A stretch of 64,000 nucleotides of DNA from the NCBI GenBank assembly GCA_029255685.2, contig CM055311.2:8933031-8997030 (forward strand), in the 5' to 3' direction. This DNA comes from Silene conica (Eukaryota > Streptophyta > Magnoliopsida > Caryophyllales > Caryophyllaceae). Below, piece by piece: positions 55,301-64,000 of this stretch (positions are counted from its first letter, which is position 1; every line of letters starts with the position of its first letter). A program made the position numbers and the translations under genes. A model generated the notes under the pieces. It saw nothing but the letters and a program-made list of their open reading frames with translations, did no database searches and was not told the origin of the DNA.

Positions 55301-58300
55301 GTTTAGTTATGGTAATATCAAATTATGCTCTATTTTAAGCGAATTGTGTATTCATATTATGAATTCAATCAGTCCCTCTTGAAACGCGTGAGATCGTTTC
55401 TCAAATTTTTTTTGATTTCGATACCTTACCCTTTGAAGCCATGAGTTTGAATTAAGCCATTAGTTTGAATTATGTCCTTTAGTGTCCTATCAGCTTTGTA
55501 CTGGGTTCCAAAGTTTTTAAAATAGTGTTTTGTGTTGGAGTCTGTCCTTTAACTTACTGATGAACTAAGTACACAGTTCACATGTTAGGCATGTGTATCA
55601 TATTGTATGGCCTCATATGTGGTAGCGTCACCTCATAAACAACATGGTGTGACTTCAACCCCTAGACACCTTAAGATCACATCAGGATACACCATTTTTG
55701 GACCACTTTATGTCAATAAGATGATTATTTTAGCTAAGATTCCTCTTCTCTGTGATTCCTAGAAGGGACATGATTTGTTGACTTTGAAAGTAATCATGGA
55801 GAAGTGACATTGTTTGTCAACGTTGAAAGTAATATGAGCATCGGTCATAAAGTGTGATGAGTAACGAAGACAGCTATGTTCTTGGCATGAATGCATGACA
55901 ACAGTTTTGGAGTAAAGCTCTCTTGGTTGAGAACAATAGGTGATTTGCCAAAGTATAACAATGATGTGTCATTAGCAAGGTGTCTGTGTAAAGCTAATAA
56001 TCAGTATCACCGGGAAACTCTTTCTGGATGGCCTCTCCGAGTTCTGCTTTAGATAATTGTCTGATAACAGAAGACCTATTCGCAGAGCGACATGCCTTTC
56101 CTAAGATCTTCACATTTTCAAGTAAGCTAACCATTTACACTGACGTGCTCCTTATACCTGCAGAGATGAGCTGGGTCGTTTTGTTGGTGATAAACGATGT
56201 CTTTCAAGTCTTAAGATGGAGGGCTGCTCTAGTATGGGATCAATTATAATTTCTTCAGCTAGTCTGTCCACATTATGGCTCTCAGATCTTCACTCCCTTT
56301 CTAAGACGGTGATTACTTTTTCCCCTTCTGTCATAGAAGATATCTTATCTGCTGTATATTTGCTTATTTGAATGACCCTCAATATGTTAGATTATCAATT
56401 GCCCAAATCTGAGGGAGGTGTCTTTGAATTTTGCGCGTCAAGAAGATAATGGTACTGACATCACAACCTTGGTGGATAATCTGGGAAGATATTGCCCAAG
56501 GTTGCAGAATCTTCATATTGCATCAACTAAAATATCTCATTCTACCGTGCTTGCACTTAGCGGTGCTAATCTGAAGTAAGTGCCTGTACCATCAACTCCT
56601 GATTTTTGAAGGCTGATAGTAGCAATAGTTGCATGGTGCACATGTTTTACTATGCATAAAAAAGGTTCTTTTACTATTCTTTGCTTTTAGACTATGATAG
56701 AACAAAACAAAATGATTCGCCATATAGCTCTTATTCGAAGAAAATCACAATTTTATGGGTTATTGGAAACAATCTCCTTATATGCCTACCCAACCATTGT
56801 AGAACCCCTCAATGCACAGGGATCTATGAAATTTAATCTATGATGTTTTAACTTTCAGGGGATTGAGGATGCTCTCATTAGTATTGGGGTTGGGCATCAC
56901 TGATGCATCTGTTGCTGCTATAGCTTACAGCTTCACAAAGCTAGAGTTGCTAGACTTGAGTGGGTATGCTACTACGTTTCCTCTTCAGTCTCCTAAATGT
57001 TAATCATCGACTAGCTGCATTATGTTCTTTTATCTGCATGAAAATTTTATGTCTATCTTTTTGGTTCAGGTCCAGCATCAGTGATAGTGGCCTTGGAATT
57101 ATATGTAACGTGTTCTCTCGAACACTTACAAGACTTCTCCTTGCACTTTGCCCTAATGTCACTTCAAGTAATTTACTTCTCTTATATTGTCTTTGGAGTT
57201 AATTATTTCGCTCCAGTCCTTTATTCTGAACCTTGTCTATTGCACTTTACACTGCTCCTCATCTCGATTATTTATTGTGTGAGAATTAATATGTTTTTTC
57301 ACGTACACAAAAACCTGTATAGTTGTATGACACGGTCTTACATGTAAGACCAACTCATTAGCCTTGCAAGGAAATGAGAAACACTTAATTTTCTTAGATG
57401 GTCTGGCATATGTGACCATCTCATAGTAGTAGATCAACTGTTTCATGTATATGGAAAGTAACATGTTTCAATTGTTCGTCTTGAACTATAATCAGGTGGT
57501 ATTCAATTTGCTACGGCTCAATTACCTTATCTGGAACTAATGGACTGTGGAATGTCCATCTCTGATCCAAATGACGCCTCTGTGAATGAAAGTAATGAGC
57601 ACCAACTGCAGAAAAGCAGTAAATCTCATCACATCTACCAGAAGCTTATAGTCAAACATAGCCGACTGAAGAAACTTAGCCTCTGGGGTTGTTCTGGTTT
57701 AGATGTGAGTTTTTGTGACTCGTACAGATATGTTGTTTTCTGCTTTCCTTTTTAAGACAGTAAATGTAATATGAGGGAGAAGAGAAAGAAATTAATAATA
57801 CTTCTATTTATGTGATATTCATTTTTATTATTTCAATCTGATGTTTATAATGATTACGGAGAATTTTGCAGGCCCTATACTTGAACTGTCCAGAGCTGAA
57901 AGATCTGAATTTAATTTCCTGTAGAAATTTGCATCCAGGTATGTTTCCTAGGGTACTCAGATTACCAATTGTTGCTACATACTGCAACCTTTTTGGACAA
58001 AACAATAACCGGGGCTTTTGCTTTCTATTCAGGGAGGATAGTTCTTGAATGCCCGAGCTTGGAAAGAATTCATGCTGCAAATTGTGTGAAAACATTGCAT
58101 GAAGTAGTCGACACTCAGGTAAGAGCTCTACCTCAGTTCGTCTCAAAAAATTGTACTTTTCAACTCTCTGCACACTTGTCTTCAAACTTCAATGAGTTTA
58201 CTCATTAAACTAGCTCACAATTGAACTGAGATCTCCTTACAGGAATTTAAGTGCGGATGATGTTAATTTGAGATAACTCTACTGACATTGTTGCAGGTTA

Positions 58301-58823
58301 ATAATAATAATCAAATAGAAAGCCAGATACTAAGCAAGCGCATGGCTGATGGCTCTAAGCGCGTTAGAGTTCCTCACATGCTCTTTCAGCTGGTGAGTCT
58401 TCGAGTTTAGCACAACACATTAAATTTTAATCCTAGATTCATCATTGCTCGATTGGTCCATGAGCTAATTCTTCAAATTGCTGTAATACCTACACAAGCA
58501 TAACCTCAGTTGAACAGTGCCAAGGTTCATGCAAAATGCAGGAAAAAAGAAATTGTACATATGCAGCCTCGCCGTGGTATTAATAAAACAAAACGGGTTC
58601 CAAATGACCGATAATGAAAAAGACTCTGAGCTACATCCAAGCTATTGACAATATTAGACAAGACAATTGTTGACTTTGTCTTGAGCCAAAAGAATGTAAA
58701 ATTATAATATATCCAGTATATATAACATGGAACTATCTGAGTTTTATCTTATTGATGCAGCCTTCTGATGATACCAAACAGACGGAAGCTCGAAAACGAA
58801 GATGTATCGTATCTACCGGATGA
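52333..58823 (+). CDS. FBL17: F-box/LRR-repeat protein 17 (SCF substrate receptor)
   Basis: Eleven exons join in frame: 52333-52847, 53355-53456, 56164-56308, 56391-56575, 56859-56963, 57070-57167, 57496-57704, 57872-57938, 58033-58118, 58297-58392, 58761-58823. The sum is 1671 nt (556 residues plus TGA); all introns are GT-AG and phases agree. The N-terminus has a Cys/His motif RGSYNCGRCGVPKKGHVC (residues 28-45). The F-box is near residues 98-140 (LLEVMKRLPPLGLIAAAGVC). About ten LRRs follow, for example MLACIAFSCPNLESLEI, LKKLSLWGCSGLDALYLNC and LYLNCPELKDLNL. The tail is basic (KRMADGSKRVRVPHML). Length and layout match FBL17, which in Arabidopsis targets KRP CDK inhibitors for SCF-dependent degradation at S phase and in the male germline. 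No disabling change is seen. It is the only apparently functional host gene here. Confidence 0.95.
53457..56163 (+). other. FBL17 intron 2 (2.7 kb)
   Basis: Donor GTATAA and acceptor CCTGCAG. Much longer than the other introns (about 80-510 bases). The sequence is unique-looking and AT-rich; repeated phrases such as TTTGTGCCAT and CACCTTAAG hint at decayed repeats, but no element ends were recognised. Confidence 0.75.
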
Positions 58824-59036
58824 ATCCCCAAACTGTGAGAGTTTCATGTACATCATTTAAAAAACTTTGTATTTGATTGTGAAAACTGAGAATTACAAAC
58901 CATTGTTTAAACTTGGGGACTATCAGGTCAACAGCCTCTCCCTAAATTTACAGAAGTAACCCTCTTTGCTATTTAAACATTAGGAGACATTTGGGAAACA
59001 TTTTCTTGAAAGTCAGTTTATGTAGTTTATGAATTA

Positions 59037-59052
59037 AATAAAACTGAATAAA
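59037..59052 (+). terminator. FBL17 polyadenylation signals
   Basis: Two AATAAA hexamers (59037-59042, 59047-59052) lie about 215-230 bases after the stop, within T-rich sequence. They are the nearest good signals. Confidence 0.5.
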
Positions 59053-60032
59053 TCCCATGTAATTTCAGGTATCATTTTAGTTAATTCTTTTGCATGTTTT
59101 ACACCTTTACCAATACATTGATTATTTGATTTAATAAGAAGAATAATTATTTGATTTTACATATTAGTTTCTGTTGAAGTAATGGCTTAAAAGTCCTTAG
59201 CATTACTTTTATTGGTTTGTTTTACATGTGTATTTATACTCTACTTTGAGTTCATAATTTATATAATAAGGTTACTAGTTGAAAAGCCTATGTGATGGGG
59301 CTTCCATTAGAATCAACATTAACAATTTGCATGTTGAATGTCCTAAGAATTTGTTGAACAAAAAGCTTTAAATGTTTGGTTTACATTGTCCTGGTTGGGA
59401 ATGGAATTGGTGATAGTGAAAAAAAATAGTAACTTTAACCTAAAATGTACTCCCTTTGGTCTTTAGTTTAATCTCTTTTTAAAATAAGGTAATAAACCCG
59501 GAGATTTAGGTAGGTATTATGTAAGAAAACTAAAAGAACTTTTTTTTATTGGTCAACAAAAAAAGAGTTTATTTTTAGAGTAAATTATCAAGTATATTCA
59601 CACCTAATTCACTTTTTTTTAACTTCCACCTCAAATTTTTTAATAATTTACATCCAAAATAATTGCTCAATTTATAATTTGTACTCGAGGCCATTTTCAG
59701 GCCATATTTTTGTCAATTTTTAATTTTTTCTGACAAATCAATATTCTTAGGACTATTTTGCCCTTTCCTCATTCATTCTCTTATACATCATTTTCATTCA
59801 TTTTCCTCAATTTCATTTGAAAAACTTAACCTCTAAGATATGTATATCTCATTGTTTTGTTTTTGTTCATTGCACAAAATCCAGAAATTTCAAATACCCC
59901 CAAAACCTAGAAATTCAAACCCAAATATTCAAAACACGGAAATTAAAACCCATAAATTAGGTTCACCAAAATTAACCTAATTCAATGGCCAAAAATTATA
60001 AATACACAAATTAGGGTAAACAAACACAGATA
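59053..60032. other. Intergenic and LINE-B 5' region
   Basis: AT-rich, no gene. The last ~250 bases (ACCCCCAAAACC, AATTCAAACCC repeats) probably are the LINE-B 5' UTR. The 5' end and target duplication were not defined. Confidence 0.5.
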
Positions 60033-61136
60033 ATGTCAACACGAGCGCATGAAGGCCCATCAACGGAGGATGCTCGAGTGACGAAGACTGTTGCAGAAAT
60101 TGTTGGCATCCCGGTACTTAACCTCAATGAGATTGTGGATGATGATGAATCTGGTGATGCTGACGAAGAAAATGATACTGGATGGACTAGGGTTTCTGGT
60201 AAGAATCGTAAATCCTTTCTCTCTCCGGTTAGGCAAGAAGTTTTGATTCAATTAACAGATGAGGATGTTAACCCTGAAATTGAATACTGGTCTACGGTTG
60301 TAGTCTGTTATGTTTTAGGGGGTAACCCACCAAGAGAGATATTAACTGGATTTATTCGTCGTATTTGGGGAAAGTATAAGTTTGATAAGATCTTATTCCT
60401 TCCAAATGGAGCTTTTTTGGTTCACTTCCCTTCTGAAGAGTGTAAGGAGTTAGTTCTTAAGCAAGGTTTTCCCATGTTTGATAATAAGCCACTCATTGTC
60501 AAACCATGGACCGAGGACTGTAATTTAGCCAAGGAGAAAGTTAAACATGTTCCTTTGTGGATTAGATTAATAGGATTGCCTCTTAAATTCTGGGGAATGT
60601 CGAGTTTGGAGAAATTAGCCAAGTTCATGGGTACACTTGTGAAGTGTGACAGTGCTACCATGGATAAGACTAGATTGGGTTATGCTAGGTTGCTGATTGA
60701 GGTTGAAATTGGCCAACAATTTTCTGATCGTCTTGTTTTTAAGGATGAAAAAGGCATTGAACATAGCATTCCAATTGAGTATGAATGGAAACCAGAAGTG
60801 TGTTCTCTTTGTAAAGGAGTAGGGCATAATGTGGAACAATGTAAGAAAAAGAAGGAGGGTGTGAGAACTAAAGTCACACAAGTTTGGAAACCAGTGCAGA
60901 GAGTGGCAGAAAAAGACCCTATACATGTTCCTCCTGATAAGGAGTTACCTCAGAGTGATGGCAGGGCTGATAATCAGCCTATGTTTTCAACTCCCGCTAT
61001 CACTGCTAATGCTTCAATGAGACAAGAGTATATACCATCTTCTTCTGGCAGAACTTATGCTGAAATGGTGTTGAGCTCAATACAAAGGAAGGCAGGGAGA
61101 TTGGATGACCCACCAGGAGATAATCAGAATGGATAA
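60033..61136 (+). CDS. LINE-B ORF1 protein (DUF4283 and CCHC-type zinc knuckle)
   Basis: An uninterrupted 367-codon frame. Residues 1-75 are acidic and polar. DUF4283 follows at about 80-190 (VLGGNPPREILTGFIRRIWG, FLVHFPSEECKELVLKQG, WTEDCNL, VPLWIRLIGLPLKFWG). A zinc knuckle of the zf-CCHC_4 kind is at about 256-268 (CSLCKGVGHNVEQC), followed by a Lys-rich stretch and a Ser/Pro-rich tail. In plant L1 elements this protein binds RNA in the retrotransposition complex. The stop overlaps the ORF2 start (ATGGATAA, 61129-61136). No defect is visible, though the element is cut downstream. Confidence 0.93.
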   Translation: MSTRAHEGPSTEDARVTKTVAEIVGIPVLNLNEIVDDDESGDADEENDTGWTRVSGKNRKSFLSPVRQEVLIQLTDEDVNPEIEYWSTVVVCYVLGGNPPREILTGFIRRIWGKYKFDKILFLPNGAFLVHFPSEECKELVLKQGFPMFDNKPLIVKPWTEDCNLAKEKVKHVPLWIRLIGLPLKFWGMSSLEKLAKFMGTLVKCDSATMDKTRLGYARLLIEVEIGQQFSDRLVFKDEKGIEHSIPIEYEWKPEVCSLCKGVGHNVEQCKKKKEGVRTKVTQVWKPVQRVAEKDPIHVPPDKELPQSDGRADNQPMFSTPAITANASMRQEYIPSSSGRTYAEMVLSSIQRKAGRLDDPPGDNQNG

Positions 61137-61892
61137 GCTTGGTAGCTGGAATGTTCGGGGCATGAATAAATGGAGCAAGCAAGGTGAAATAAAGAGCTTT
61201 CTTTTTCAAAATAAAATAGGGCTGTATGGTTTAGTTGAAACAAAGGTCAAGGATAAGTCTTGGCAGAAGGTTTTGGATAATTTTGGGCAACATTGGGATG
61301 ATCTTAATAATCTTCAGTATCATGCAGGAGGTAGAATATGGGTAATTTGGATTAAACAAGCTTTTAGTATCATCACTTTCTCCATCTCAGCTTAGCAAAT
61401 CTTTGTGGTGGCTACTGAGGTGGCTTCTGGGCAGACCTTTCTATATACTGTGGTATATGGGGACACTAATGACAAGGAGATGTTAAATCTTTGGCAAGAC
61501 TTGAAAACCATCAAAGATAATTGGAATGGACCATGGGCTATTTGTGGTGATTTTAACAACCTCTTGGATTTCAATGAAAGATTAGGGAAACCAGTGGTGT
61601 GGGATGACATAAAGTACTTCAAAAATTGTGTCAACTACTGTGAGTTAATGGATATCAAAGCTCAAGGAGCTTTTTATACTTGGAACAACAAACATGAGCC
61701 TGGGACCAGAGTTTTTTCTCGGCTAGACAGATTTATGGTGAACAGTGAGTGGCTTAACTTGTACCCTGATTGCTATGCTTATTTTCCACCTGAGGGGCTC
61801 TTTGATCACAACCCCTGCATATGTTATAGAAGAATGGAAAGACAACATAGGCCTCAATTCAAATATTTCAATATGTGGGGTAAGGATGTGGC
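61129..61892 (+). pseudogene. LINE-B ORF2 N-terminal endonuclease, truncated
   Basis: It starts ATG 61129, overlapping the ORF1 stop by 8 bases. Apurinic-type endonuclease motifs: LGSWNVRGMNK, GLVETKV, GGRIWVIW, then AICGDFNNLLD, AFYTWNNK, SRLDRFMVN and FDHNPC. One in-frame TAG at 61393-61395 interrupts it. The frame is cut at 61892 by the LTR, before the RT domain. With DUF4283 ORF1 it defines a plant L1 of the same broad group as LINE-A. Confidence 0.9.
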
Positions 61893-63467
61893 TGATGCCC
61901 GTCGTTGTGGGCGTCAAAGATAAAATTTATAGTTCCTAAACTTTAACTATAGATAGTGAAAGTCAGGGTCGAACCACAAAGAGGTGGGGAATGTTTATTG
62001 TTTAAGGTTAATGTTTAAGGTAACAAAAGTGGGGGTTTATATTGATTGTCACTAAGTCTAGAAATAAAGATAGAAATAAAACAAGAATTAAGAATGAAAT
62101 AAACTATGATAAAAGAGATGCTAGGATGTTCGGGTTATAAATAGCTACGATAGTATAAATCCTAAGTCAACATGTATTGCAGTCGCGTAAGGGGTGTAAC
62201 ATATCCTTTCGGTCTATGGTACCTAATAGCTCCTTTCGGCCTATGCTATTAGTTCCTAGGTCTCACAATTATTGGGTGTCAACAATAAGGGTGATTCCTA
62301 AATTCTAGGTCACATACCTTTCAGTCTTAAGTAACCTAGCCGTCTTAAGGCGTAAACCAATGCCCTTCCCGTATCTTTCAATCTTGGGTAGGTCATTACT
62401 AACATCCTACAAGTCTCCTTTCAGTCTCATTGTAGGGTATTATAGTCGACGAATTAAAACAGTCTGAAAACATACGCGAGTCGGTCGACCGACTAGCTAG
62501 TCCAGTCGGCCGACCGACCGATTAAGCCGGTCGGCCGACCTAGGGCCTGCTACAGTCGATTTCGGGAATTATACTATCTACGCATATTTACTCCCTACAT
62601 CCTAACATATGTGATTAGCTACTCATGGATACTGAAATAACAATAATAACATTAATGAAAACAGAATTCATAATGAACATTAATCTAAGCATGCAATAAC
62701 AACAAAGGCTTGGGATTCTAACTTAAACCAGATACTAGCAATTCTAAGACAAGAACAATTGATAAACTGAAATTGGAATAAGTATTACCGGAATTAAGGA
62801 TTAGGGTAGAAAAGAACAAGCTTTTATTGAATCCGTGCGGAAAGATTAATTGAACAATGAACAAAACTAAAAGAACAAGTGTTTGAATACTAAGGAAAAT
62901 AAACTTTCTGTCAAAACTCAAAATAAAACTAGATGGTACTGAATAATAAACTTCCTACGTTGATAGATTACTAGATGATCATCCCTAATCCCGAATTAGG
63001 TCTTCAGTAGGCGGAAAACATAAGTTTCCTAATGACCTAATCACGCGAGTGAGCTTTGCGGAATTTTCTGAGACTGCGCTGAGGTCGGTCGACCTAGGTA
63101 GCAGGTCGGTCGACCTGTTGACGGGCTTGGTGGACTTCTGATTTTTAAGATAGCAGTCCTCAGGTCGACCGACCAGTGTAGTAGGTCGGTCGACCCACTT
63201 TCCTGTACGTCAGTCTTGATTTCGCCTTGGTTTGACTTTGTGGTACTTGGGTCGCGCTTTGAGTTGACTTTTCCTTGCTCCTTGGCTATGAAAAATCCCG
63301 AGGGCATAAATTTGGTAAAAAATCGTCCCTTTTCCGCATAATTCTGCAAAAGAGCATAAAAACACGAAAGTAGACAATTGTTGGGAAATAAAGGCTAAAA
63401 CATAGTAAAAGAGCGACAAAATGCGTGTAAAAATAGATGTAAAACATCATAAAATAGGCACGCATCA
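61893..63467 (-). mobile_element. 3' LTR of a Ty3/gypsy element (minus strand), 1575 bp
   Basis: On the minus strand it starts TGATGCGTGCC at 63467 and ends GGGCATCA at 61893, giving TGATGC...GCATCA termini. A polypurine tract precedes it. It carries GGTCGACC/GGCCGACC doublets near 62483-62540 and 63083-63195. The U5-like end (TTTGTGGTTCGACCCTGAC) is shared with the block at 1-1090. It is inserted in LINE-B ORF2. The rest of the element lies beyond 64000. Lineage (Tat, Ogre or Athila-like) is a guess from the PPT context. Confidence 0.82.
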
Positions 63468-63486
63468 AATTCCCCAAACCAAACCT
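63468..63486 (-). promoter_or_regulatory. Polypurine-type tract
   Basis: Minus strand GGTTTGGTTTGGGGAATT directly before the LTR start, after CTTGAGGGCAAGCAA, a context common at the 3' end of plant Tat/Athila-like elements. Confidence 0.65.
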
Positions 63487-64000
63487 TGCTTGCCCTCAAG
63501 CAAGAATTACACCCGATCTTAACTAATGGAACGATTTCAATCTCAGAGCGAAATTTACATGTTAGCCTAAACCAATGCCGAGTACAAAATGAGAAAGTAT
63601 TCAAATCATGCAAACGAGTTGTAGGGTCGTCAAACTTGCAAAACTAGAGACTATAGAGACTTTATACCATGGACTCTCGCGGTACGCTCGAGACACACCT
63701 GAGGCAAAGGGTGAGTATATGTAAAAGATAGGAAGAAGTATATTGTAAAGATACTCACCTAACTGCGACCCATGAAAACATGCCTGCAATCTAACATGAA
63801 CAAGAATTCTACAACTATGTATAAACATACTCATTAAGTGACTCGGATACATGCAAATGAGGTAATGAAAGATATGTGAGGTAAAAGGTAAAAGTGGTTA
63901 AGATGTTTTTGGACTTGTGGGGTTAGTAGCCAAACTAGTTAAACAAATTCCCAACAACATATTTCACGACTTTTGATATTAAGAAAGTGCTCTTTTGTAG
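63487..64000 (-). mobile_element. Retrotransposon 3' internal region, no coding frame
   Basis: Sequence before the PPT on the minus strand. Only short frames without integrase or RT motifs are present, so it is taken as the non-coding 3' interior of the element cut by the window edge. Confidence 0.55.

Larger units (their letters stand above)
60033..61892 (+). mobile_element. LINE-B: L1-type LINE, cut in ORF2 by an LTR
   Basis: An intact ORF1 is followed by overlapping ORF2 with endonuclease motifs. The copy ends abruptly at 61892, where the LTR terminus TGATGCCCGTCG begins. RT, RNase H and poly(A) must lie beyond the inserted element, outside the window, or be lost. It differs from LINE-A in having DUF4283 and a zinc knuckle. 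Confidence 0.88.

Noticed and set aside
57331..57348. Palindrome GGTCTTACATGTAAGACC in FBL17 intron 6 as a regulatory site
   Set aside because: Probably a remnant of a short inverted-repeat element; no evidence for a function.

Overview
This window looks like repeat-dense nuclear DNA of a eudicot plant. It has one intact-looking, intron-rich host gene in a thick layer of nested transposons. The host gene is an F-box/LRR gene with eleven GT-AG exons, recognised as FBL17 (52333-58823, + strand). Codon use, introns and transposon families are plant-like. My impression of a Caryophyllales-type genome comes only from the repeats and is weak.

Layout. (1) 1-1090 is the end of an LTR that carries GGTCGACC-type palindromic doublets. 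A degenerate Stowaway-like MITE and a 915-bp fold-back MULE with perfect 9-bp target duplications (TSDs) follow. (2) 3221 to about 7803 is a CACTA-type element holding a four-exon, phase-consistent host-like exon chain on the minus strand. (3) 7804-13931 is a rearranged Ty3/gypsy-like element: a full LTR, a PBS, a decayed gag, and a second LTR whose two halves point in opposite directions. (4) 14874-15522 is a hAT MITE. 15726-17256 is a PIF/Harbinger element with CAGTT/CAGCT arrays and a nested Stowaway. About 18080-19700 is an LTR-like block with a nested 516-bp hAT MITE. (5) 21058-31179 is a solo LTR (TSD GTAAT) of the same Ty3 family. Inside it sit a Pack-MULE with captured LANCL and EGF-like fragments, a Stowaway and a 5.06-kb hAT transposon with a nearly intact transposase. 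(6) 31396-33850 is an internally deleted LTR element with TSD AAACT. (7) About 34.2-44.65 kb is an L1-type LINE. Its RNase H domain is split by a solo LTR (39897-44384, TSD AAAAT), which itself contains a Helitron. (8) 44.65-51.45 kb holds Helitron ends, a higher-order minisatellite, a Stowaway, a decayed two-gene PIF/Harbinger and a short L1 tail with a 16-bp TSD. (9) FBL17 follows, with an E2F-like site upstream. (10) 60033-61892 is a second L1 with an intact ORF1. It is cut in ORF2 by the 3' LTR of another Ty3/gypsy element (61893-63467) that runs off the window on the minus strand.

How the parts relate. Almost every insertion is dated relative to its neighbours by TSDs. The clearest stack is LINE, then solo LTR, then Helitron; a second is TIR element, then solo LTR, then Pack-MULE, Stowaway and hAT. 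Most transposon genes are broken by stops or frameshifts. The exceptions are LINE-B ORF1, which is open, and the hAT transposase, which has a single 2-bp slip in a CT run. I see no prokaryote-like defence system, tRNA, rRNA or CRISPR array.
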